From: Nocardia altamirensis NBRC 108246
GTDB lineage: Bacteria; Actinomycetota; Actinomycetes; Mycobacteriales; Mycobacteriaceae
Assembly (NCBI RefSeq): GCF_001612685.1
Contig: NZ_BDAY01000016.1
Span: 62,001-126,000, forward strand
Direction: 5' to 3'
DNA: 64,000 nt
Below are positions 44,610-53,851 of the stretch, piece after piece; the stretch's first letter is position 1; every line of letters starts with the position of its first letter. The translations under genes and the position numbers were made by a program. Below the pieces are notes generated by a model, which was not told where the DNA came from, searched no databases, and saw nothing but the letters and a program-made list of their open reading frames with translations.

Positions 44610-45749
44610 GTGTCCGACATCGTGAGAGTCCTGCTCCTCGGCAGTACCGGATCCATTGGTACCCAAGCGCTCGAGGTGATCGCCGCCAACCCCGACCGAT
44701 TCGAGGTGGTCGGGCTAGCCGCGCGCGGCGGCAACACCGAATTGCTCGCGGCGCAGATGGCCGCCACCGGGACGCGCAATGTCGCGGTCGCCGATCCGGC
44801 TGCCGCGCAACGGCTCGACGTCCCGCTCGGTGGGCCCGGCGCGGTGACCGAGCTGGTGCGCCGCACCGAGGCCGATGTCGTGCTCAACGCGCTGGTCGGT
44901 TCGCTCGGCCTGGAACCGACCCTGGCAACGCTGCAGTCCGGCACCCGGCTTGCGCTGGCCAACAAGGAGTCGCTGGTCGCGGGTGGCTCGCTGGTCACCC
45001 GTGCCGCCGCACCCGGCCAGATCGTTCCGGTCGATTCGGAGCATTCCGCCCTCGCCCAATGCCTGCGTGGCGGGCGCGCCGAGGAGGTGGACCGGCTGGT
45101 GCTCACCGCGTCCGGCGGCCCGTTCCGCGGCTGGACCGCGGAGATGCTGGAATCGGTGAATCCGGCTGAGGCCAAGACGCATCCGACGTGGTCGATGGGC
45201 CCGATGAACACGCTGAACTCGGCCTCGCTGGTCAACAAGGGCCTGGAGCTGATCGAGACGCACCTGCTGTTCGGCATTCCCTACGACCGCATCGACGTCA
45301 CTGTGCACCCCCAGTCGATCGTGCACTCGATGGTCACCTTCACCGACGGTTCGACGCTGGCCCAGGCCAGCCCGCCGGACATGAAGCTGCCGATCGCGCT
45401 GGCCCTCGGCTGGCCGGACCGGGTCCCCGGCGCCGCCGCGGCCTGCGATTTCGGCACAGCGGCGACCTGGACCTTCGAGCCGGTCGACAGCGTGGTCTTC
45501 CCCGCGATCGACCTGGCCAGGCGGGCCGGGGAGGCGGGCGGCAGCGTCACCGCCGTCTACAACGCCGCCAATGAGGTTGCGGTGCAGGCCTTCCTGGACG
45601 GCGCCATCCGCTTCCCCGACATCGTGCGCACCGTGGCCGCCGCGGTCGACGCCGCCGATCAATGGCGTGCCGAGCCGGATTCGCTCGACGAGGTGCTGGC
45701 CGCCGACACCTGGGCCCGCGAATTCGCGCGAGCCCGCGTGCAGGCCTGA
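44610..45749 (+). CDS. dxr: 1-deoxy-D-xylulose-5-phosphate reductoisomerase
   Basis: 379 residues. The NADPH-binding N-terminus has [37 protein letters not shown] and TASGGPFRG are active-site motifs, and the metal-binding acidic residues lie in the second. It makes MEP, the second step of the non-mevalonate isoprenoid pathway; ispG 1.6 kb downstream acts later in it. GTG 44610 is preferred; GTG 44592 is possible. The stop codon TGA is the first base triplet of a dispersed repeat. Confidence 0.97.
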   Translation: MSDIVRVLLLGSTGSIGTQALEVIAANPDRFEVVGLAARGGNTELLAAQMAATGTRNVAVADPAAAQRLDVPLGGPGAVTELVRRTEADVVLNALVGSLGLEPTLATLQSGTRLALANKESLVAGGSLVTRAAAPGQIVPVDSEHSALAQCLRGGRAEEVDRLVLTASGGPFRGWTAEMLESVNPAEAKTHPTWSMGPMNTLNSASLVNKGLELIETHLLFGIPYDRIDVTVHPQSIVHSMVTFTDGSTLAQASPPDMKLPIALALGWPDRVPGAAAACDFGTAATWTFEPVDSVVFPAIDLARRAGEAGGSVTAVYNAANEVAVQAFLDGAIRFPDIVRTVAAAVDAADQWRAEPDSLDEVLAADTWAREFARARVQA

Positions 45750-45804
45750 GCGAACGAGGCAACGCCGCAGCCATTGCCTACGACGGAGCCGAGGCGTAGT
45801 CGTG
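45747..45804 (+). repeat. Second copy of the dispersed TGAGCGAACG repeat
   Basis: Starts on the dxr stop codon with TGAGCGAACG and ends GAGGCGTAGTCGTG, matching both ends of the element at 16183-16261 with two transitions; an ACGA(A/G)GCCGAG core is shared. The middle is different and shorter. Confidence 0.5.
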
Positions 45805-45991
45805 TGCTGATCGACCGATCAGGACTCGCGGCCCGACCACTGCCTGGCACACTGAAGACGCAGGGCCGGATCGTGTCCGGTTACTGTGGTCCGGGTGCTC
45901 GCGGCCGTGCGGGTCCAGGTTGGTGGCGGTGCGATCCGGTGGCCGCACTTCATCGAGGCGAGCTGCGTACTGCAGGAGGGCTGTAAATCAC

Positions 45992-47188
45992 ATGGTGTTC
46001 GCGTTGGGGTTCGTGCTGTTCGCCCTAGGCATCACGATTTCGATCGCGTTGCACGAATGCGGGCATATGTGGGCCGCCCAGGCCACCGGCATGAAGGTCC
46101 GGCGGTACTTCATCGGTTTCGGCCCGAAGGTGTTCTCGTTCCGGCGCGGTGAGACGGAGTACGGACTCAAGGCGCTCCCGCTCGGCGGCTTCTGCGATAT
46201 CGCGGGCATGACCGCGCTCGAGGAGCTGCGCCCGGAAGAGATCGAACGGGCCATGTACCGCCAGGCCACCTGGAAGCGACTCGTGGTCATGTCCGGCGGC
46301 ATCGCGATGAACTTCGTGCTCGGCTTCCTGTTGATCGTGGTGCTCGCCGTCGGCTGGGGTCTGCCCGACCTGAACGAGCCGAGCGCGACGGTCGGCGAGT
46401 TGCAGTGTGTCGCCGACGCGAATCCCGACCAGTCCATGCAGCCCTGCGACGGCATCGGTCCGGCGGCACTCGGTGGCGTGCAGCCTGGCGACACCGTCAC
46501 CTCGGTGAACGGCGTCAAGGTTGGCAACTGGGAGCAGTTCACCACCGAGACCAAGAAGGCGCAGGGCACGATCACCTACAACGTCGACCGGGCCGGACAG
46601 CAGGTTCAGGTCCAGGTGCAGCCGCAACGGGTGGTGCGCTACGCCAAGGACGGGACCAAGACCGAGGAGTCCAAGGTCGGCATCGTGCTGATGCGTCCGG
46701 TGCCGCCGGAGTACAACCTGCTGACCGCGATTCCGGCGTCGGCCGAGTTCACCGGCGAGCTGACCGTGCGCACCGTGCAATCGCTTGCCCAGATGCCTGC
46801 GAAGGTTTCGGCGCTGTGGACCGCGGTGACCGGCGGCGAGCGCGACCCGGAGACACCGGTCAGCGTCTACGGCGCCAGCCGGATCGGCGGTGAGAGCGCG
46901 CGCGAGGGCCTCTGGCAGGTGTTCGTGCTGATGCTGGCGAGCTTGAACTTCTTCCTCGGCGCGTTCAACGTGCTGCCGCTGCTGCCGCTGGACGGTGGCC
47001 ACATCGCCGTGGTGATCTACGAGAAGTTCCGCAACACGTTGCGCGGGTGGCGGGGATTGGCGCCCGGCGGGCCCGTCGACTACATGAAACTGTTACCCAT
47101 CACCTACGTCGCGGTGGTGATCGGTGGCGCGTACATGGTGCTGACCCTTGCCGCCGACATCGTCAACCCGATTCGCCTGTTCCCGTGA
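45992..47188 (+). CDS. rip1: Site-2 intramembrane protease Rip1/RseP
   Basis: 398 residues. The zinc motif HECGH (residues 21-25) is in the first membrane helix, and the second ligand motif NVLPLLPLDGG is near the C-terminus. A PDZ domain lies between (about residues 125-215, GGVQPGDTVTSVNGVKV). It cuts anti-sigma factors within the membrane to release sigma factors. AGGAGG lies 10 bases upstream of ATG 45992. The order dxr-rip1-ispG is that of mycobacteria. Confidence 0.95.
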   Translation: MVFALGFVLFALGITISIALHECGHMWAAQATGMKVRRYFIGFGPKVFSFRRGETEYGLKALPLGGFCDIAGMTALEELRPEEIERAMYRQATWKRLVVMSGGIAMNFVLGFLLIVVLAVGWGLPDLNEPSATVGELQCVADANPDQSMQPCDGIGPAALGGVQPGDTVTSVNGVKVGNWEQFTTETKKAQGTITYNVDRAGQQVQVQVQPQRVVRYAKDGTKTEESKVGIVLMRPVPPEYNLLTAIPASAEFTGELTVRTVQSLAQMPAKVSALWTAVTGGERDPETPVSVYGASRIGGESAREGLWQVFVLMLASLNFFLGAFNVLPLLPLDGGHIAVVIYEKFRNTLRGWRGLAPGGPVDYMKLLPITYVAVVIGGAYMVLTLAADIVNPIRLFP

Positions 47189-47360
47189 GTTTTTCCTACG
47201 CCGCGCACTCTCGTTTCCGGTGTCTTTCCCGACGCGGTACCCTGTCGCCGGCACTTGGGGGACAGCACGTTGTCGTAGGCGTCACAGGGTGGTCGTTCGG
47301 CGTGCGCGACTAAGCTCGGAAAGCGAACGGCCCGCATTGAACGGAAAGTAGGCACCGAAG

Positions 47361-48518
47361 GTGACCAGCACAATCGGATTGGGGATGCCCGCCGCACCAG
47401 CGGCCGTTCTCGCTCCTCGACGCAAGACCCGCCAGCTGCGCGTGGGCAATGTCGGGGTCGGTAGTGATCACCCCGTCTCCGTGCAGTCGATGACCACCAC
47501 CAAGACCCACGACATCAACGCCACCCTGCAGCAGATCGCGGAGCTCACCGCGTCGGGCTGCGACATCGTCCGGGTGGCCTGTCCGCGTCAAGAGGACGCG
47601 GACGCGCTGGCCACGATCGCGCGCAAGAGCCAGATCCCGGTCATCGCCGACATCCACTTCCAGCCCCGCTACATCTTCGCGGCCATCGACGCAGGCTGCG
47701 CCGCGGTGCGCGTGAACCCGGGCAACATCAAGGAATTCGACGGACGAGTCGGCGAGGTGGCCAAGGCCGCAGGCGCCGCCGGCATCCCGATCCGCATCGG
47801 CGTCAACGCCGGTTCGCTGGACAAGCGAATGATGGAGAAGTACGGCAAGGCCACCCCGGAGGCGCTGGTGGAGTCCGCGCTGTGGGAGGCGAGCCTGTTC
47901 GAGGATCACGGCTTCGGCGACATCAAGATCTCGGTCAAGCACAACGATCCGGTGATCATGGTCGAGGCGTACCGCCAGCTGGCCGCGCAGAGCGACTACC
48001 CGCTGCACCTCGGTGTGACCGAGGCAGGCCCGGCGTTCCAGGGCACCATCAAGTCCGCGGTGGCGTTCGGCGCGCTGCTGTCCGAGGGCATCGGCGACAC
48101 CATTCGGGTGTCGTTGTCCGCGCCGCCTGCCGAAGAGGTGAAGGTCGGCGGGCAGATCCTGCAGTCGCTGAACCTGCGCCCGCGCAAGCTCGAGATCGTG
48201 TCCTGCCCGTCCTGCGGTCGCGCCCAGGTCGACGTGTACACCTTGGCCAACGCGGTGAGCGCGGGGCTCGAAGGAATGGAGGTGCCGCTGCGCGTCGCCG
48301 TGATGGGCTGCGTGGTGAACGGGCCTGGCGAGGCGCGCGAGGCGGACCTCGGTGTCGCCTCGGGCAACGGCAAGGGGCAGATCTTCGTGAAGGGCGAGGT
48401 CATCAAGACGGTGCCCGAGGCGCAGATCGTCGAAACCCTCATCGAAGAGGCCATGCGGATCGCCGAAGAGCTCGGCGAGGAAGCCGGCGCCGGCGACCCG
48501 GTGGTCACCGTCGGGTAG
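47361..48518 (+). CDS. ispG: 4-hydroxy-3-methylbut-2-enyl diphosphate synthase (flavodoxin/ferredoxin)
   Basis: 385 residues. TIM-barrel N-terminus with [20 protein letters not shown], and a 4Fe-4S domain with [10 protein letters not shown] and [15 protein letters not shown] supplying the three cysteines. It catalyses the penultimate step of the MEP pathway. GTG 47361 matches the family N-terminus. It is followed by the GNAT gene as in M. tuberculosis (Rv2868c-Rv2867c). Confidence 0.97.
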   Translation: MTSTIGLGMPAAPAAVLAPRRKTRQLRVGNVGVGSDHPVSVQSMTTTKTHDINATLQQIAELTASGCDIVRVACPRQEDADALATIARKSQIPVIADIHFQPRYIFAAIDAGCAAVRVNPGNIKEFDGRVGEVAKAAGAAGIPIRIGVNAGSLDKRMMEKYGKATPEALVESALWEASLFEDHGFGDIKISVKHNDPVIMVEAYRQLAAQSDYPLHLGVTEAGPAFQGTIKSAVAFGALLSEGIGDTIRVSLSAPPAEEVKVGGQILQSLNLRPRKLEIVSCPSCGRAQVDVYTLANAVSAGLEGMEVPLRVAVMGCVVNGPGEAREADLGVASGNGKGQIFVKGEVIKTVPEAQIVETLIEEAMRIAEELGEEAGAGDPVVTVG

Positions 48519-48636
48519 TTCCGCAGGGGGACGGCAGCCAGCCGAGCGGGAGTCGGCAGCCAGCCGCGTGGCTGAGTTCGGTGTTGCGTTCGGCATAGCC
48601 GTACCACATCGCAGATTTTCGTGGCAGGCTGTCAAC

Positions 48637-49503
48637 GTGCGGAGTCTGCTGGAGCCGACGCGAAGGGCGAAGTACGTCCCCGCGCGGCAGCTCGCGAACC
48701 GGGACCTGGGGCAGGTCCTTCGAATTCTGGATGCCGATCCGGTGGCCTCTTGTATGGTCGCGGCCCGGCTTCAAGAGTTCGGCTTGGATGCCTCGCGCTG
48801 TGGGCAGGGTGAGCTGTGGAGTCGCGGCGGCCCTGCGGAGTCGCTGTGTTTCTCGGGCGCGAATCTGGTTCCGCTGCGCGGCGACCATGATGCGTTGCGC
48901 GCGTTCGCGGATCGGGCAATCCGGTGGCCGCGGATCGCGTCGTCGGTGGTCGGGCGTCGGGAACTGGCGCTGCCGCTCTGGGAGATGCTGGCCGATCACT
49001 GGGGTCCCGAGCGCGAACTGCGCGGCGAGCAGCCGCTGCTCGCGCTCGCGCAGCCGCCGCTGGTCACGCCCGACTCGAACGTCCGCCGGGTGCGTCCCGA
49101 CGAGCTCGACCGCTATCTGTGTGCGGCGATCGCCATGTTCATCGAGGAGGTCGGGGTCGATCCCCGGGCCGGTGACGGTGGTCGTGGGTATCGGCGGCGC
49201 ATTCAGAGCCTGATCGAATCCGGCCGTGCCTGGGCACGTTTCGAGGACGGTGAGGTGGTGTTCAAGGCGGAGGTCGGATCGCTGTCGCGGCGCACCGGGC
49301 AGATTCAGGGCGTGTGGGTGCATCCGGAACATCGCGGGACCGGGCTCGGCACCACGGGCACGGCGGCCATCGCGAACGCGGTGGTGGCGTCCGGGCGCAC
49401 CGCGAGCCTCTATGTGAACGACTACAACGAGGTGGCGCGCCGGGCGTACAGCCGTGTCGGTTTTCGGCAGATTGCGACGTTCTCCACGATCCTGCTCGAT
49501 TGA
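48637..49503 (+). CDS. GNAT family acetyltransferase (Rv2867c-like)
   Basis: 288 residues with an N-terminal DUF4081-type domain and a C-terminal GNAT fold (about 140-288). The acetyl-CoA loop is VHPEHRGTGLGTTG, and SLYVNDYNEVARRAYSRVGF is the usual C-terminal strand/helix. GTG 48637 gives a start VRSLLEPTRRAKYV close to the mycobacterial size of about 285. It lies between ispG and the penicillin-binding lipoprotein. The acceptor substrate is not known. Confidence 0.9.
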   Translation: MRSLLEPTRRAKYVPARQLANRDLGQVLRILDADPVASCMVAARLQEFGLDASRCGQGELWSRGGPAESLCFSGANLVPLRGDHDALRAFADRAIRWPRIASSVVGRRELALPLWEMLADHWGPERELRGEQPLLALAQPPLVTPDSNVRRVRPDELDRYLCAAIAMFIEEVGVDPRAGDGGRGYRRRIQSLIESGRAWARFEDGEVVFKAEVGSLSRRTGQIQGVWVHPEHRGTGLGTTGTAAIANAVVASGRTASLYVNDYNEVARRAYSRVGFRQIATFSTILLD

Positions 49504-49589
49504 CCCGCTCGGCTGAAAACCGGTTCAGTAGAAAGCAACACGGAGCGGCGGCCGCGTTTGCCCAACGGTGACTACTACCATTTGTGCCG

Positions 49590-51431
49590 ATGCCGACCAG
49601 TTCGTACCCACCTCGCGGGGTGGCCGCACCCAGGATTGATCCGCTGAGAAAACCGCTGCTCATCGCGCTGGCCGTCGCGCTCGTCGCGCTACCGGCTCTC
49701 GGCTGCGCGCGGGCGCCGCAAGGTCCGACTCCCGCGGCGGACGCGTTCGTCGATGCGTTCGGGCGCCGCGACCTCGCGGCCGCGGCCAAGCTGACCAATC
49801 AGCCGGAAAAGGCCAGTGCCGCATTGCGTTCCGCGTGGGACAAGCTGCAGGCCGACACGCTCACCGCCCGTACAGGTTCGGCCAGGGTCACCGGCGACAC
49901 CGCGACGGTCGACTACACCTACGAGTGGCGGCTGCCCAAGGACCGAACCTGGCGCTACACCGGGCAATTGCAGATGGGGCGCAGCGACGGTCGCTGGGCC
50001 GTGCGCTGGACGTCGTCGAACATCCACCCCAAACTCGGTGACACCCAGACACTGTCGCTGCGCGCCAATCCGGCGCCACGCGCGCGGGTGAACGAGCAGG
50101 CGGGCAGCGATGTGCTGGTTCCCGGCCGGGTTTCCCGGGTGGCCTTCACCGCGGCCGACGCCGCGGACCCGGGCCAGGTCGCGACCGCGCTGGCCGCGGT
50201 GCTGAGCCGGTTCGATCAGCGGCTCACCCCGGAATCGATCCGCGACGCCGCCGTGGCCGCGAAGGGGGCCTACACCGTCGCGTTGCTCAGCGAGGCCGAA
50301 TCCGACGAGGTGAACACCGATCTCATCGGTCTGCCCGGCGTCACGATCACCGCGCAGTGGGACCTGGTGCCCACCGACCGCAATTTCGCGCCCGACCTGC
50401 TTGCCCAGGTGCGCAAGACGGTGATCGCCGAGGTGGACGGCAAGGCGGGCTGGAGCGTGGTCACCATGAACGCCAACGGCGTCGACACCGATGTGCTGAA
50501 CGAGGTGCCGTCGCAGCCCGCGCCCTCGTTCTCGCTCAGCGTGGATCGCAACGTGCAGAATGCCGCGCAACGGGCGGTCGACGCACGGACCGAGCAGGCG
50601 ATGCTGGTGGCGATCCGGCCGTCCACCGGCGCGATCCTGGCGATCGCGCAGAACAGGGCCGCCGACCAGGACGGTCCGGTCGCGACGATCGGCCAGTATC
50701 CGCCGGGTTCGGTGTTCAAGACGGTGACCGCGGCCGCCGCGATGTCGACCGGGCTGGCCACGCCGGACACGGTGCTGCCGTGCCCGAGCCGAATCACCAT
50801 CGGGGAACGCGTGATTCCCAACTACAACCTGTTCACCATCGGTGACGCACCGATGATCACCGCCTATGAGCGGTCGTGCAATACCGCGTTCGCCACGGTG
50901 GCCAGCAGGCTGTCCGGCGGCGCGCTGTCCGCGGCCGCCGCGAAACTCGGTGTCGGCCCGAGCTTTACCGTCGCCGGGCTACCGACGTTCACCGGGTCGG
51001 TGCCGCCGTCTGACGAGCTGATCCAGCGCACCGAGGACGGCATCGGTCAGGGCAAGGTGGTGGTCAGCCCATTCGGCATGGCGCTGATGGCGGCCACTGT
51101 CGCGCGCGGCTCGATGCCCGTGCCCTATCTGATCGCCGGGCGAACGACGACGGTCGAGCACGCGGCGCCGACCCTGACGCCGCAGGTGACTGCCGGGCTG
51201 CGGGCGATGATGCGCCGGGTGGTCACCGGCGGCACCGCCGAACGGATCGCCGATCAGGGGGAGGTGTACGGCAAGACCGGGGAGGCCGAGGTGGACGGCG
51301 GCTCGCACTCGTGGTTCGTCGGCTATCGCGGCGACATCGCGTTCGCGACGTTGCTGGTGCGGGCAGGCAGCTCCGACAATGCGGTCGCGGTCAGCCGCGA
51401 CATGATCGCCGCGCTGCCGCCCGGTTACTGA
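49590..51431 (+). CDS. Penicillin-binding lipoprotein with MecA-type N-terminus (Rv2864c-like)
   Basis: 613 residues (615 from GTG 49584). Lipobox LPALGC at about residues 33-38, so it is membrane-anchored by lipid. An NTF2-like MecA_N domain (about 45-155), a dimerisation-like domain, and a transpeptidase domain with SxxK in PPGSVFKT, SxN in RSCNT and GKTGEAE follow. It is a class B-type D,D-transpeptidase used in peptidoglycan synthesis. The same gene lies in this position in mycobacteria. It ends 7 bases inside a convergent small peptide gene. Confidence 0.94.
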   Translation: MPTSSYPPRGVAAPRIDPLRKPLLIALAVALVALPALGCARAPQGPTPAADAFVDAFGRRDLAAAAKLTNQPEKASAALRSAWDKLQADTLTARTGSARVTGDTATVDYTYEWRLPKDRTWRYTGQLQMGRSDGRWAVRWTSSNIHPKLGDTQTLSLRANPAPRARVNEQAGSDVLVPGRVSRVAFTAADAADPGQVATALAAVLSRFDQRLTPESIRDAAVAAKGAYTVALLSEAESDEVNTDLIGLPGVTITAQWDLVPTDRNFAPDLLAQVRKTVIAEVDGKAGWSVVTMNANGVDTDVLNEVPSQPAPSFSLSVDRNVQNAAQRAVDARTEQAMLVAIRPSTGAILAIAQNRAADQDGPVATIGQYPPGSVFKTVTAAAAMSTGLATPDTVLPCPSRITIGERVIPNYNLFTIGDAPMITAYERSCNTAFATVASRLSGGALSAAAAKLGVGPSFTVAGLPTFTGSVPPSDELIQRTEDGIGQGKVVVSPFGMALMAATVARGSMPVPYLIAGRTTTVEHAAPTLTPQVTAGLRAMMRRVVTGGTAERIADQGEVYGKTGEAEVDGGSHSWFVGYRGDIAFATLLVRAGSSDNAVAVSRDMIAALPPGY

Positions 51432-51586
51432 TCCGCGCAGTCCGGCGCCTGGTTGCTGAACGCCGAGCTGGTGGCTGCGTTGTCCAAGACTGCGGCTCCG
51501 GCGTCACCGCCGTCGAGGATCTGCACGGCGGCTGCCCCGCTGAGGATGATCGCGACGCTGGCCAGAATGGTGGTGGAACGCTTCAT
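51425..51586 (-). CDS. Tiny secreted peptide
   Basis: 53 residues, below the size used by most gene callers. GAGGGAG lies 8 bases upstream of ATG 51586. The start MKRSTTILASVAIILSGAAA is a good signal peptide; the mature part ends in APDCAD with one cysteine. Its stop overlaps the last codons of the penicillin-binding protein gene on the other strand. No family is recognised. Confidence 0.7.
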   Translation of the reverse strand: MKRSTTILASVAIILSGAAAVQILDGGDAGAAVLDNAATSSAFSNQAPDCADQ

Positions 51587-51649
51587 TGTTCGGCTCCCTC
51601 GGGTCAGGGGTATCGACGGGGGGAAGGTCGTGGCTGCTCCGCGAAGAAT

Positions 51650-51967
51650 TCACTTCACGAAGTTGTCTGGAAGTTTGCTGACATCGGAACCGTAGGCAGG
51701 GATCGATTCGTTGAACAAGGGCATGTGGCGGACCGCACGATAATGGCCATTGATAGCCGCGCCCAGTAGAAAGTGTTGCAGCTCACATTCCGGATGAATC
51801 CCGGTGAGACTACCGCCGGGTGCGACGTATTTTTCGCGGAATGCGGCGATGGCGAAACAACTACAGGAGACCGGTGATTCGGCCAGATAAAATTGCGAAT
51901 CCGGCGCTACGCGACGGAGGGTGTCCGGATTTCGTGGCGAACGAGTCTCGCGGATGACCCCGGTCGC
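51650..51967 (-). pseudogene. Open frame of 105 codons without a start codon
   Basis: On the minus strand a frame runs without stop from 51967 to a TGA at 51650-51652, but it has no ATG, GTG or TTG in its first 80 codons. It reads like real protein, with few Arg/Pro and balanced hydrophobics (CSCFAIAAFREKYVAPGG, ECELQHFLLGAAINGHYRAV). It may be the 3' remnant of a gene whose front was lost, or a gene with a frameshift. I do not recognise the family. Confidence 0.4.
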
Positions 51968-51998
51968 CTAGGCTGTCGCCCGCTCTTGCCGCGGTGCC

Positions 51999-52499
51999 CT
52001 AATCGGCTTTGCGCAAGGTGGCGGCGAGATGGTGTTGTAGTGGCTCGCCGACCGCGGCCATGCGCAAGGTGTAGTCGATGGTGTCGCCCTTCAATTGAAA
52101 GGTGCGACCGAGGGCGGTGACCATTTTCGCGGTGCTGGTGCGGGCGATACTGGTGGAGTCGAATTCCAAATGCAGTGCGCCGTCGGCGACATTCAGTGCG
52201 CCCTCGCATATTTCGGTGATGCCGGTCGGGTGGGCCAAGATCAATTCGACGCGATCGGGGCTCGGGCAGCGTAGGTAGCCGGTTTCGGCGTGCAGCGGCC
52301 TGCCGTCGTCGGCGGCGCGGGTGCGCTGCCGGTAGGTGAGGAAGGGGCGGCCGAGGTGGCCGAACCGGACTTCCTCCAGGTAGTCGAACGACTGGATGGT
52401 CGGGTATTCGCCGTGACCGTTGCCGCGCCAGGTGCCGAGCAGCGGAGCCAGGGGTGCGATACCGGGATGGGGTGCGATTGACGGTTGGGGTTCGACCAC
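51999..52499 (-). CDS. Nitrobindin (haem-binding FABP-like protein)
   Basis: 166 residues forming a ten-strand beta barrel. LLGTWRGNGHGEYPTI is the family's GxWxGxGxGxYP signature, and the haem-ligand histidine is expected in LQHHLAATL at the C-terminus. Bacterial nitrobindins bind ferric haem and can convert peroxynitrite to nitrate. There is no signal peptide. The start is ATG-type at 52499. Confidence 0.9.
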   Translation of the reverse strand: MVEPQPSIAPHPGIAPLAPLLGTWRGNGHGEYPTIQSFDYLEEVRFGHLGRPFLTYRQRTRAADDGRPLHAETGYLRCPSPDRVELILAHPTGITEICEGALNVADGALHLEFDSTSIARTSTAKMVTALGRTFQLKGDTIDYTLRMAAVGEPLQHHLAATLRKAD

Positions 52500-52669
52500 G
52501 GCGCACAGCCTAAACCTGTTGGTTCGCGCGATGTTCCCATACCGCCGAATTTTTGACCAGGTTAAGGTTTACGTCACCCGCAGGCAGGCGATTTCAGCGT
52601 CCGGTTGGCGCCGATGGTGATCAACTCGTCTGCCACCCAGCCATCTTGAAGTCTCAGGTAGGCCGAAGG

Positions 52670-53026
52670 TCAGCTCGTCGAGTCGTCCTGCTGGGTGAGC
52701 GCCGATTCCCAGCGCTGCGACCAGGCCCATACCGGCGCCAGCGCGGCGGCGAGTTCTGTTCCCGCGGTGGTGAGCTCGTAGGACTTGTCCGTGTTCTTCA
52801 CGATCAGCCCCGCGCTCTGCAGGTGCTGCAACCGCACCGAGAGCATGCTGGATGAGCAGTTGTCCATCCGGCGCCGCAGTTCCAGGAACCCGAGCCTGCC
52901 GGGTTCGAGCTCCCACAGCACGCGCAGAATCCACCGCTGACCCAGCAGTTCCATCGCGGCCAGCGGTGGTGCGTGTGCCGGGTCGACCCGGCCTCGCGGC
53001 GGCTTCGCGCCGTTTGCACTTCTCAT
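52670..53026 (-). CDS. HxlR family regulator
   Basis: 118 residues of winged-helix HxlR type: MELLGQRWILRVLWELEPG and MLSVRLQHLQSAGLIVKN are signatures. It is divergent from a short-chain dehydrogenase, and an inverted repeat covers its own start codon, indicating autorepression together with control of the enzyme. Confidence 0.92.
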   Translation of the reverse strand: MRSANGAKPPRGRVDPAHAPPLAAMELLGQRWILRVLWELEPGRLGFLELRRRMDNCSSSMLSVRLQHLQSAGLIVKNTDKSYELTTAGTELAAALAPVWAWSQRWESALTQQDDSTS

Positions 53027-53052
53027 TCAGAACTACCATAGTGATTCTGAAT
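53025..53052. promoter_or_regulatory. Operator between HxlR and the SDR gene
   Basis: ATTCAGAA (53025-53032) and TTCTGAAT (53045-53052) are perfect 8-bp inverted arms with a 12-base spacer. The left arm overlaps the hxlR start codon. The right arm is 47 bases upstream of the SDR start. An HxlR dimer is the natural candidate to bind it. Confidence 0.75.
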
Positions 53053-53098
53053 TAGAAGCAATTCGCCGGGCGGTCCGCCCGCGATCGAGAGGGAGACC

Positions 53099-53851
53099 GT
53101 GAGCACAGCAGCCGGACAACGCATCGTTCTGATCACCGGGGCCTCCCGTGGCATCGGCGCGGAAACCGCACGCACCCTTGCCGCCCGCGGCGACCACGTG
53201 CTCATCAACTACCGCGAAAAACTCAAGCGCGCCACGGTGCTTGCCGAGGAGATCGCCGCCGCGGGCGGTAGCGCCGCCCCGGCGGGTGCCGACATTGCCG
53301 ACGAGAACTCCGCTCGTGCCCTCATCGACGGCATCGCCGAACAATTCGGCCGCCTCGATGTCCTCGTGCTCAACGCCTCCGGTGGGCTCGAACGCAACGC
53401 CGCCCCGGACTACGCGATGGCGATCAACCGGGACGCGCAGACCCGCCTGGTTCGACTTGCCTTGCCGCACATGCCAACCGGTGCGCGCATCGTCTTCGTC
53501 ACCAGCCATCAGGCGCACTTTCACGGCCGCAAGCCGGTGCCCGCCGAATACGAGCCCATCGCCGCGAGCAAACGTGCGGGCGAAGATGCGCTGCGCGCGA
53601 TGATTCCCGAACTGACGACCCGCGGTATCACCCTGCACACCGTCTCCGGCGACATGATCGACGGCACCATCATCGTCCAGTTGCTCGAGCGCCGAAATCC
53701 CGATGCCGTCGCCGCGCGTCGCACCCAGGCCGCGCTGCCCACCGTCGCCGAATTCGCCACCGCCGTAGCCGAAGCCACCGTCAGCACCGCCGAATCCGGG
53801 CACACCACCTACATCGGCGGACCCGACTATCTCGCGGACGTCCCGGCCTAG
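53099..53851 (+). CDS. Short-chain dehydrogenase/reductase with atypical active site
   Basis: 250 residues, Rossmann fold. TGASRGIGAETARTL is the NADP-binding glycine motif and VLNASGGLERNA resembles the NNAG position. The active site does not have the normal YxxxK spacing: YEPIAASKRAGEDAL places Tyr seven residues before Lys and Ile at the usual Tyr position. SxxxY spacing is therefore unclear. The reductase function may be altered or lost. It shares its promoter region with an HxlR regulator. Confidence 0.85.
   Translation: MSTAAGQRIVLITGASRGIGAETARTLAARGDHVLINYREKLKRATVLAEEIAAAGGSAAPAGADIADENSARALIDGIAEQFGRLDVLVLNASGGLERNAAPDYAMAINRDAQTRLVRLALPHMPTGARIVFVTSHQAHFHGRKPVPAEYEPIAASKRAGEDALRAMIPELTTRGITLHTVSGDMIDGTIIVQLLERRNPDAVAARRTQAALPTVAEFATAVAEATVSTAESGHTTYIGGPDYLADVPA

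Noticed and set aside
44610..48518. A specialised terpenoid gene cluster around dxr and ispG
   Set aside because: The same order dxr-rip1-ispG is core in mycobacteria and no terpene synthase or prenyltransferase is present.
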